Source of the DNA: Pseudodesulfovibrio sp. JC047
GTDB taxonomy: Bacteria; Desulfobacterota; Desulfovibrionia; Desulfovibrionales; Desulfovibrionaceae
DNA length: 64,000 nucleotides
Assembly: GCF_010468615.1 (NCBI RefSeq)
Contig: NZ_WUEH01000008.1
Location: 1-64,000 of the forward strand
Reading direction: 5' to 3'
Shown here: positions 42,989-50,061 of the stretch, one piece after another
Layout of the letters: each line of letters begins with the position of its first letter
How positions within the stretch are numbered: the stretch's first letter is position 1
The notes under the pieces: model-generated
The model's database searches: none
What the model saw: the letters and a program-made list of their open reading frames with translations, nothing else
Told to the model about the DNA's origin: nothing
Made by a program: the position numbers and the translations under genes

Positions 42989-43075
42989 GCCGAGGTGGTG
43001 GAATTGGTAGACACGCTGTCTTGAGGGGGCAGTGGAAGAAATTCCGTGGGGGTTCGAATCCCCCCCTCGGCACCA
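42989..43075 (+). tRNA. tRNA-Leu (GAG), second copy
   Basis: An 87-base gene identical in sequence to the copy at 41987, including the encoded CCA, 915 bases further on. AT-rich sequence with TTGACT and TATAAG lies just upstream and may hold its own promoter, although the spacing of those boxes is too short to call. Confidence 0.96.
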
Positions 43076-43091
43076 TCCAAAAGGATATCAA

Positions 43092-43130
43092 AAGGCTTCT
43101 AGCTAAACAGCTGGGAGCCTTCCTCTTTTT
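43092..43130 (+). terminator. Terminator after the second tRNA-Leu
   Basis: AAGGCT (43092-43097) and AGCCTT (43116-43121) with an inner TAGCT/AGCTG pairing, then CCTCTTTTT. The flank CCTTCCTCTTTT is the same as at the first copy although the stems differ. The rest of the gap to 43371 shows nothing I can support as a gene. Confidence 0.75.
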
Positions 43131-43371
43131 CTCCGTCAGCACGTTCGATTTTTCGTCGAAAACGCATGTGCGCCCAGCTCCCACGCGTTCGACCTGCAAG
43201 GCGACGACCCCATTCTACAGCGCATATATCCCTAACATTGGGGATGAACCAGTTCTCATGGGCAGATAAATTTGTTTGTTCAATTTTGCTTTATAGGGTA
43301 ATCATCTCAAAGGTGGTTTGGGCCTATTTTTATAAACGTTTCATTGTACCAAGCAGCATACGAGGTTGTTC

Positions 43372-44133
43372 ATGAGATTTCGCGCTGTTAGCACTATCCT
43401 GTTTCTTGTCATTTTCAACGCAGGCTTTGCAGCCGCCCAATCCAACGACATCGCATCCTGGGACGGGCAGTACGTGGGGTTTGGAATCGGTGGAGCTTGG
43501 GGAAAAGCCGATCCTGAAGTCCAGACCCAGAAAGGCACTTATTTCATCACAACTGACCCTGACCAATTGGACCCGGAAGGCTCGCGCAATATGTACGGCT
43601 CCGATCTGAGCGGAAACGTTTTTTTTGGATTCAACGGCCAGAAAGATAGATTTGTATATGGGGTCGAGGGAAATTTGTCCTTGAGCAAGTATGACGAGAC
43701 CCACCACTCTGGAAATGTTACTTACCTGACCTTGCCCACCGACTCCTTTTCCATCACCACCAAAGTCAAATCCGACTGGGCAGTCAGCATCCGGCCCCGC
43801 GTAGGCTATGCCCTTGAGAAATCCCTGATTTACATAACTGCCGGACCGATCCTCAGGCGTTTTGAATACGACTTTACCTTTACCGACACAGAAGGTGGTG
43901 GCAAATCGCTACACTTCAATAAAGAAGCATGGAAACTGGGGCTTATCGGAGGACTCGGCTACGAACATAAGCTTCTGAACGACTGGTCTGTCAGAACCGA
44001 ATACCTGTTCTCCACCTACACGAATATTATTGATGGCGACTCTCGATTGGCAAGCTATCCGGAAGACGGGTTCAAACACGACCTGGACTTCACCGAACAC
44101 AGCCTGTGCATCGGTATATCCAAACGATTCTAG
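43372..44133 (+). CDS. Outer-membrane beta-barrel protein
   Basis: A 253-residue protein with a signal peptide (VSTILFLVIFNAGFAAAQ, cleavage near residue 23). The mature part has alternating aromatic/glycine strands (YVGFGIGGAWGK, VFFGFNGQKDRFVYGVEGNLSLS, AVSIRPRVGYALEKSLIYITAG, KLGLIGGLGYEH, DWSVRTEYLFSTY) and ends ISKRF, a terminal phenylalanine as used for BAM-dependent insertion. It resembles the OmpA-like/OMP_b-brl eight-strand barrels of alpha- and deltaproteobacteria. ATG 43372 has GAGG seven bases upstream. It stands alone. Confidence 0.8.
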   Translation: MRFRAVSTILFLVIFNAGFAAAQSNDIASWDGQYVGFGIGGAWGKADPEVQTQKGTYFITTDPDQLDPEGSRNMYGSDLSGNVFFGFNGQKDRFVYGVEGNLSLSKYDETHHSGNVTYLTLPTDSFSITTKVKSDWAVSIRPRVGYALEKSLIYITAGPILRRFEYDFTFTDTEGGGKSLHFNKEAWKLGLIGGLGYEHKLLNDWSVRTEYLFSTYTNIIDGDSRLASYPEDGFKHDLDFTEHSLCIGISKRF

Positions 44134-44293
44134 TAAAAAAATAGGCGTTCAGGGCCTCTTCGGATTATCGTCTAGGTTGAAGCAACAGACGCGCCGCTGG
44201 ATACATGGTCATGTTTCTGGACATTTGATTTCATTTATCCGTTTGGATTTTCGAGAGACAGGATTCAAGTGTGTTTTCATTCTGTATAAATGA

Positions 44294-44330
44294 GAAAAAA
44301 CCCGATGCTCTTTGAAGAGCATCGGGTTTT
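44294..44330. terminator. Bidirectional terminator
   Basis: AAAACCCGATGCTCT (44297-44311) and AGAGCATCGGGTTTT (44316-44330) with a TTGA loop. It can serve both the beta-barrel gene (plus) and the TPR gene (minus). The 160 bases before it hold no gene. Confidence 0.85.
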
Positions 44331-44369
44331 CGTGTTCAAACAGTGTGAAACCGAATTGTTACAATGGAA

Positions 44370-46457
44370 TCAGAAAGGGTAGACTAAAGCACTTGTGCTG
44401 GCCTTTTTCGTGCCACTTTTCTTTTCGATGGCATCAATGCGTGCCTTGGCAGCTTCGCGCTGCTCCTTGCGACCGGCATTGCGGACAACCGTACCAAGCA
44501 ACCGTTTGGCCGTGTCGTATTTGCCTCGCTTTTCGTAAATCAGGGCAGCACGATACATCGCTGTCAGTGCCCAGATGTTCTCCTTTGGATACTGCCAGGC
44601 CAGTTTGAGGTAATAGTCCAGGGCCTTTTCCGGATGACGCATGCCGTATTCTCCCTCGCCAAGCCAGAAAAGGGTTTCTGCCTGCAACGCGGTTGTCATG
44701 GATTCTTTGACATCCCACATGGCCAAAAGTTCCTTCTGTGCGGTTTTGTAATCCTTTCTCTGCTGATAAAGCAGGGCCATGCGCAAACGAGTCATGACTG
44801 GGATCGGTTCTCCCGTTGCAACCATATCCTGGTAAGTTTGCAAGGCCGCTCCCTGTCGACCGGCATTTAATTCAATGCGAGTTTTGATATCCAACCAGGA
44901 TACCTTTAGATTCGCCGGAAGTGCTGGTTCCTCGATTTTATTCAAGTAAAAGGCACTGAGCTGCAAATGTTTTGCCTTGGCCGCGTCGTTGGCCAGATAG
45001 AGCAATCCTTGAATCCCGAATGATGCATTTTCAAAAAGGAATGCGGCACGTTTGGCCAAGGATTGGGAGGGTTTTTTCTCGAAACGTTTCTGCCAGTGGG
45101 CAAGCAACAATAATTTGTCCAAAGGGAATAGCTCGTTTGACAGTTGAGCAAGTTCCTTGGGAGAAAACGCCATCCAGAAGGGAGCTTCTGTCAATGGATG
45201 GATGTCATGACCAGCGGCTCCGGACAGGGCTGTGAGAATAGGGGAGAGTGCATAGGCTTCAGTGGGATTTGAGGGGAGAACATTGTTCAAGTTTTCCTTG
45301 AAGGAAAGAAGTCCTGCCAATTGTAATGAAATCGGAAGTGTTCGTTTATTCAGGGAATTCCAGACATTCTTTGCTGTGGAAAAATCCCCATTCGAGAGCG
45401 TTAACGCCAATTTGAAGTTTGAAAGCAGGGCGGTTGTCTGTTCGGAAATCAACATGGACCGTAATTCATTATCAATAGCTTTATTGGCATCATCAAGTGG
45501 CATGGCCAACAAATTGTTTTTGAATTGATTCCATGGCCCGGAATGAGGATTGCCGAGAAACCATGTCTCTTTAGATGTAGAATAAGGAGCTAGCATATTG
45601 CCGGCCCAGAATGCGTGTGCTTTGAGATAATTGCCTGAAATAAAAGGGGCTAGGTCAGCGGGAAGTGTTCCGTTTTCAAGGAAAAGGACCACGGCTTTCC
45701 AAAAAAATCGTACAGGATCCAGGGAAAGCTGATCGAGCTGTTTGTTGGCAGCCTCAAATTTGCTCAAGGAAACCGATGCCATGGACTGGGCGATGATGTT
45801 GGTCTCGTCAACGGAGAGAAAAGGGGCTTGAGCCAGGGTGACTTCTGTATTTTCCTTGTTTTCTTCTTTTAATTGTAAAGACTTACCTTCAAGAAGAACC
45901 TGAGCCTTGTCCCAGAAAGAATCTTTCCAAACCTGTTGCCCGACAGAGAGAACCTGAAGAAGGGCTTCCTTTTGAGAAGCTCGGGATAGTGTGTGATTGG
46001 CCGTATAGGACCAATACATTTTGAGCCAGACATCATGCCAGATAGTTTCAAGTTGTGGTTCTGCTTTGAGCCGTTTATTGCTTGTTGATGCATCCATGAA
46101 CCGTGTGGCCTGGGTAAACCACAGGACCGCTTTGGAGAGGTCTCCAAGACCTCTGAATGCCTGTCCGCCGATCCACAGACGTTCGGCTTCGAGTTTTTTG
46201 TCGTCGAAGGCAGCGGTCATTTCAATGATTTCAAGAGCCTGAGCCGGAGAATTCAGATTGAGATACACCTGCGCCCGTTTTAAAACGTCTTGGGGTGTTT
46301 CGTCTGTCTTTTCAGCAGCGTATTCTTTTTCCAGCCGATCCCAAGCTCGATAATGTTCAAGCCATTGTTGAAAGCTTTGTTGTGGGGCGGCCAGACTATT
46401 AGTCCCGAAAACAAATAAACAGAGCAGTGAAGCGCAAAAGGAGAGTGAAAGTTTCAT
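44370..46457 (-). CDS. Periplasmic tetratricopeptide-repeat protein
   Basis: A 695-residue protein with a signal peptide (LSFCASLLCLFVFGTNSLAA). The mature protein is almost wholly helical. TPR-like helix pairs are visible at about residues 90-125 (AERLWIGGQAFRGLGDLSKAVLWFTQA) and clearly at 560-680 (RLRMALLYQQRKDYKTAQKEL, TLFWLGEGEYGMRHPEKALDYYLKLA, MYRAALIYEKRGKYDTAKRLL). No enzymatic domain is recognised: no lytic transglycosylase or peptidase motif. The end (KKASTSALVYPF) has a terminal phenylalanine. It probably acts as an envelope assembly or interaction protein; the exact role is unknown. Confidence 0.78.
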   Translation of the reverse strand: MKLSLSFCASLLCLFVFGTNSLAAPQQSFQQWLEHYRAWDRLEKEYAAEKTDETPQDVLKRAQVYLNLNSPAQALEIIEMTAAFDDKKLEAERLWIGGQAFRGLGDLSKAVLWFTQATRFMDASTSNKRLKAEPQLETIWHDVWLKMYWSYTANHTLSRASQKEALLQVLSVGQQVWKDSFWDKAQVLLEGKSLQLKEENKENTEVTLAQAPFLSVDETNIIAQSMASVSLSKFEAANKQLDQLSLDPVRFFWKAVVLFLENGTLPADLAPFISGNYLKAHAFWAGNMLAPYSTSKETWFLGNPHSGPWNQFKNNLLAMPLDDANKAIDNELRSMLISEQTTALLSNFKLALTLSNGDFSTAKNVWNSLNKRTLPISLQLAGLLSFKENLNNVLPSNPTEAYALSPILTALSGAAGHDIHPLTEAPFWMAFSPKELAQLSNELFPLDKLLLLAHWQKRFEKKPSQSLAKRAAFLFENASFGIQGLLYLANDAAKAKHLQLSAFYLNKIEEPALPANLKVSWLDIKTRIELNAGRQGAALQTYQDMVATGEPIPVMTRLRMALLYQQRKDYKTAQKELLAMWDVKESMTTALQAETLFWLGEGEYGMRHPEKALDYYLKLAWQYPKENIWALTAMYRAALIYEKRGKYDTAKRLLGTVVRNAGRKEQREAAKARIDAIEKKSGTKKASTSALVYPF

Positions 46458-46888
46458 TGTCCCTCAAGTGCCGAGAACGGCTATTTGGAGTGTCTTTGAT
46501 GCGACAGCTGTATCAGGCTCGAAAAAAACTCTCAATGGGGAGTTTATGACACAAAACCCATTTTGAGGCCGTAAAAAAGAAGACGCAAGGGAATAGCGAT
46601 TGTCCATGTGTTCAAAAAACAATGGGGCAATCGGTGGACCAATTTTAAATGGCCAATTCGGTCTCAATTTGTTAAAAGTTTACATAATTTACATTATGAG
46701 ACAAATATATAAATACTTGATATATCGATATTAATTTGAATTTAACGTCGGAGGTTCTGTCGTTATACTCTTCGTGTGCTTATTGATAAGTCGTACTCAC
46801 TGTCTCATTTCGTATATGCGTCGTTTTGAGGGTTTTTATGAATTGCTGGTCGATACTTGGGCGCAAATGCGTCTGGGGGGATTCCTGG
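46458..46888. other. Gene-free AT-rich region with an inverted repeat
   Basis: About 430 bases with no gene I can support. The core (about 46660-46745) is strongly AT-rich. CATAAT-TTAC-ATTATG at 46683-46698 is a perfect six-base inverted repeat, suited to a regulator dimer, upstream of the TPR gene on the minus strand. Confidence 0.4.
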
Positions 46889-46918
46889 GCCAAAAAAAAG
46901 GCCCTGGGATGGGCCTTT
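46889..46918 (-). terminator. Terminator of the dapL-folK-YHS operon
   Basis: AAAGGCCC (46897-46904) pairs with GGGCCTTT (46911-46918); on the minus strand a T-run follows from the A-run at 46892-46899. Confidence 0.8.
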
Positions 46919-46943
46919 CTCTCTTTGTGATGTGTTTTGGTGC

Positions 46944-47222
46944 TTATTCTTCGTCTTTTTCGATGCTCGGTGCCTGAATTTGCTTCAAAAACTTGTCCCG
47001 GCATTCATAGGAACAAAACATGTGGACCGTGTCCCCTTCCCGGACTCGAATGGAGCTGTCTTTTTCGACATAGGTGCCGCATACCGGGTCTTTGACCATT
47101 TCACCGGAGGCCACTTTATCTTTGATGACCTTTTCGTTGTTCATTTCCTTTTTCTTTTTGTCTCCCATGAAGAGCTTGTAAACAAGGAAAATAGCTGCGC
47201 CAATGACCAGGAATTTCAGCAT
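46944..47222 (-). CDS. Membrane-anchored YHS-domain protein
   Basis: A 92-residue protein. Residues 1-18 (MLKFLVIGAAIFLVYKLF) are one membrane helix, followed by a basic patch DKKKKE and a YHS domain: KDPVCGTYVEKDSSIRV and HMFCSYECRDKFL, whose cysteines form the metal-binding set of this TRASH-like fold. It may bind a transition metal at the inner membrane; no partner is proven. ATG 47222 is chosen because the helix starts there; a longer frame runs into folK. Third gene of the operon behind folK (23 bases). Confidence 0.8.
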   Translation of the reverse strand: MLKFLVIGAAIFLVYKLFMGDKKKKEMNNEKVIKDKVASGEMVKDPVCGTYVEKDSSIRVREGDTVHMFCSYECRDKFLKQIQAPSIEKDEE

Positions 47223-47245
47223 GGTATGTCTCTTTATGTAATGGT

Positions 47246-47746
47246 TTAAGCTTTTTGCCAAATGGTGTGGCCATCGAGTTTGTACTCGATGGCATCCAGA
47301 GCCGCATCAATGGATGTTCCGTCCGGGAAAATGAAGTTCGGTGCGATTTCCTTCAAAGGAACCAGAACAAACGCCCTTTCCTTGGCCCGTGGATGCGGCA
47401 ACGTCAAAAAGTCCATCTCCATGGTGACGTCACCCCAGGCGATAATATCCATGTCCAGAGGTCGTGGACCACCCTTTACGGATCGTTCTCGGCCCATTTT
47501 TGCTTCAATGGCCATACATGTGGACAGGAATCCCTGTGCCGACCAGATTTCAGCGTCGATTTCAAGGCCGATTATCTGGTTGGTGAACCATGGTTGATCC
47601 GTGACTTCGCCTTGCGGTTCGGTCGTGTAGTATTCAGAGACGCCTCTGAGACGAATTTCATCGCCATAGTCTTCGAGCTTTATCAGTGCTTCGTTCAGAT
47701 TGTCTTCCGTGTCTCCGACGTTGGAGCCAAGGCTGACATAGCACAT
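47246..47746 (-). CDS. folK: 2-amino-4-hydroxy-6-hydroxymethyldihydropteridine diphosphokinase
   Basis: A 166-residue folate enzyme that transfers diphosphate from ATP to the pterin. CYVSLGSNVGDTEDNL, the substrate region TEPQGEVTDQPWFTN, the MGRERSVKGGPRPLDMDII ATP-site motif and LPHPRAKERAFVLVPL are the HPPK signature. Its ATG overlaps the stop of dapL by one base (TAATG). folB and folP are not nearby. Confidence 0.93.
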   Translation of the reverse strand: MCYVSLGSNVGDTEDNLNEALIKLEDYGDEIRLRGVSEYYTTEPQGEVTDQPWFTNQIIGLEIDAEIWSAQGFLSTCMAIEAKMGRERSVKGGPRPLDMDIIAWGDVTMEMDFLTLPHPRAKERAFVLVPLKEIAPNFIFPDGTSIDAALDAIEYKLDGHTIWQKA

Positions 47747-48912
47747 TATAGTTTCGATATTCTGGATACCGCCTCCTCAAGCAGATCGTTATTGACAGTC
47801 AGGGAAATACGGAAATATCCCTCCCCTGGCGTGCCGAAACCATTGCCGGGTGTGAGGACAACGCCTGTCTGTTTCAGAACGTTCGTCACGAATTCCGACG
47901 AGTTGTTTCCTTCAGGAACATTGCACCAAAGATAAAAGGATGCGTCGGGAACACGGTGCTTGATGCCCGCTTTGTTCAAAGCGGCGCTGACCACATCCCT
48001 GCGTTCCTTGTAGATGGCGCGAAATTTTTCCGCATGGGGTTCGCCATGACGAAGCGCGGCAATACCGGCTTCCTGAACCGCCTGAAAAATGCCGGAATCC
48101 ACATTTTCCTTGATTTTGCCCAGTCCGGCAACGAGATCACTATTCCCCACTGCCATGCCGACGCGCCAGCCGGTCATGTTGTAGGTTTTGGACAGGGAAT
48201 GGAATTCGATGCACACGTCTTTTGCGTGCTCGCATTCCATGATGGAAATGGGACGGTTTTTCGGATCATAGTAGATTTCCGTGTAGGCGGCATCGGAAAT
48301 GACGATGACGTTGAATTCCCGGGCCTTTTCAATCAGCCGATCATAAAATTCCTTGGTCGCTGTGGCGGCAGTCGGATTATTCGGATAGCACACGAAAATC
48401 ATCTTGGCCTTGGCCCAGGTGTCGTTGCTGATTGCATCCAGGTCGACTAGGAAATCGTTTTCTTCCAACAAAGGCAGGTATTCAACAACTCCACCGGCGA
48501 ATTCCGTGGCAACGCCGTAAACCGGGTAATTGGGAGTCGCAACGAGAGCCAAGTCCCCGGGGTTGATATATGCCAACGGGAAATGGGCAATGCCTTCCTT
48601 GGAACCGATCAGACTGACAACTTCTGTCTGGGCATCAAGGTCCACGTCAAAACGTTGTTTGTACCAGTCTGCCACAGCCTGACGATAGGCGGGCATTCCG
48701 ACATAGGACGGATATTGGTGATTGACAGGCTTTTTCGCCCCTTCGTACAGCGCCTCAATGATGAATTCAGGGGTGGGCAGATCGGGATCACCAATTCCCA
48801 GACTGATAATATCCATACCGTTGGCGGCCACTTCCGCTTTGGCCTTGTCGATGGCCGCGAAAAGATATGGGGGCAGCGAGGAAAGGCGGTCAGCCAATGT
48901 AAAATGAGACAT
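47746..48912 (-). CDS. dapL: LL-diaminopimelate aminotransferase
   Basis: A 388-residue fold-type I PLP aminotransferase. ADRLSSLPPYLFAAIDKAKAE, SLGIGDPDLPTP, YPNNPTAATATKEF, the PLP-lysine motif SLSKTYNMTGWRVGMA and the C-terminal substrate arginine region GEGYFRISLT match DapL, which converts tetrahydrodipicolinate straight to LL-diaminopimelate. Other class I aminotransferases (aspartate/alanine type) share parts of this, but the N-terminus is that of DapL. ATG 48912 follows AAGGAG by nine bases. A strong promoter-like pair lies 38-67 bases upstream. lysA, the last step of the same pathway, is at 58092. Confidence 0.9.
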   Translation of the reverse strand: MSHFTLADRLSSLPPYLFAAIDKAKAEVAANGMDIISLGIGDPDLPTPEFIIEALYEGAKKPVNHQYPSYVGMPAYRQAVADWYKQRFDVDLDAQTEVVSLIGSKEGIAHFPLAYINPGDLALVATPNYPVYGVATEFAGGVVEYLPLLEENDFLVDLDAISNDTWAKAKMIFVCYPNNPTAATATKEFYDRLIEKAREFNVIVISDAAYTEIYYDPKNRPISIMECEHAKDVCIEFHSLSKTYNMTGWRVGMAVGNSDLVAGLGKIKENVDSGIFQAVQEAGIAALRHGEPHAEKFRAIYKERRDVVSAALNKAGIKHRVPDASFYLWCNVPEGNNSSEFVTNVLKQTGVVLTPGNGFGTPGEGYFRISLTVNNDLLEEAVSRISKL

Positions 48913-48949
48913 GTATGAATTCTCCTTAAATTTCTTCAATACAAACACT

Positions 48950-48979
48950 TTCATAATTGCGGCTTGACCCGGTGTCAAT
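48950..48979 (-). promoter_or_regulatory. Candidate sigma-70 promoter of dapL-folK-YHS
   Basis: On the minus strand TTGACA (48979-48974), an 18-base spacer and TATGAA (48955-48950), 38 bases before the start codon of dapL. Confidence 0.6.
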
Positions 48980-49067
48980 CCGAACTGTTGCGCTTTGAGC
49001 GGTCCCTTGGTAGCACTCTTGAGAGTGGCGGAACCAGATATTCAAATTCTTTCTGGCTGTATCTTTT

Positions 49068-49096
49068 TTGAAAAGGTATCATCCAATACTTTAAAT
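49068..49096 (+). promoter_or_regulatory. Possible promoter of xerD
   Basis: TTGAAA (49068-49073), a 17-base spacer and TTAAAT (49091-49096), within AT-rich sequence, 26 bases before the start of xerD. Weak -10. Confidence 0.35.
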
Positions 49097-49121
49097 ATAT
49101 AAATATGACCCGAGTGTTTTC

Positions 49122-50045
49122 GTGAATCACAAAAAATTTGAAAAATCATCGAAAAATGTCACGCATCCATGGGTTGATCGGTATCTGGAATTTGTCCTGA
49201 TCGAAAAAGGACTCTCTGAGAATAGTCTGTCCGGGTATGCCGACGACCTGCATTCTTTGTTGACGTTTTTGAGCGAAAAATCTTTTTCCCTTGAAGATCT
49301 TTCTGACAAAACGCTTTTTTTATACCTGACGTATCTGCGGGCCAAAGGTTTGAAAAGTCGTTCACTGGCTCGGCATCTGTCCTCGTTGCGTGGCTTTTTT
49401 ACCTTTGCGGTGAATGAAAAATGGTACAAGAAAGACCCCGGTCATCTTTTGGAAAATCCTAAATTACCCAAAAAACTTCCGGAATTTCTGACAAAAGAGG
49501 AAATCTCTCGAATTCTCGCCCTTCCCGACACGTCCACAAAGCTTGGGATGCGGGACAAGGTTATCCTGGAGCTGCTCTACGCGGCCGGATTACGAGTATC
49601 TGAATTGATCGCCATGAAAGTGTTGGATTTTGATCCCCAGGTGGGACTTCTCAAGATCTTTGGCAAGGGAGCCAAGGAACGGCTGATTCCGATTCACTAC
49701 ACCGCTCAGGAATATTTATCGCAATACATTGAATTCACACGCCCTTCGTTCAAGCCTGTCGAAGATTTCATGTTTTTGAATCGTTCGGGCAAGGGGCTGA
49801 CCCGTCAAGGTGTCTGGAAGCTCATCAAGAAATTTGCTACATTGGCCCAGATAAAGCGACCAATATCGCCACATACCTTCCGCCATTCTTTTGCCACGCA
49901 TCTTTTGGAAGGTGGTGCTGATTTGCGAACGGTCCAATTGCTTTTGGGGCACGCGGATATCAGTGCGACGGAAATTTATACCCATGTGGAGTCGAACAGG
50001 TTGAAAAGTTTGCATCAGCGGTATCATCCCCGCTCCTCAATGTAG
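49122..50045 (+). CDS. xerD: Tyrosine recombinase XerC/XerD
   Basis: A 307-residue site-specific recombinase. The N-terminal SAM-like core-binding domain spans about residues 18-105. The catalytic domain keeps the full set R158 (AAGLRVSEL), K182, H251 and R254 (HTFRHSFATH), H277 (LLGHADIS) and nucleophile Y286 (EIYTHV). With FtsK it would resolve chromosome dimers at dif. The start is GTG 49122. XerD is preferred over XerC from overall look, not proven; a single Xer is also possible in deltaproteobacteria. The next gene starts 16 bases after the stop. Confidence 0.88.
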   Translation: MNHKKFEKSSKNVTHPWVDRYLEFVLIEKGLSENSLSGYADDLHSLLTFLSEKSFSLEDLSDKTLFLYLTYLRAKGLKSRSLARHLSSLRGFFTFAVNEKWYKKDPGHLLENPKLPKKLPEFLTKEEISRILALPDTSTKLGMRDKVILELLYAAGLRVSELIAMKVLDFDPQVGLLKIFGKGAKERLIPIHYTAQEYLSQYIEFTRPSFKPVEDFMFLNRSGKGLTRQGVWKLIKKFATLAQIKRPISPHTFRHSFATHLLEGGADLRTVQLLLGHADISATEIYTHVESNRLKSLHQRYHPRSSM

Positions 50046-50061
50046 GCTGAAGTGAAATAGA

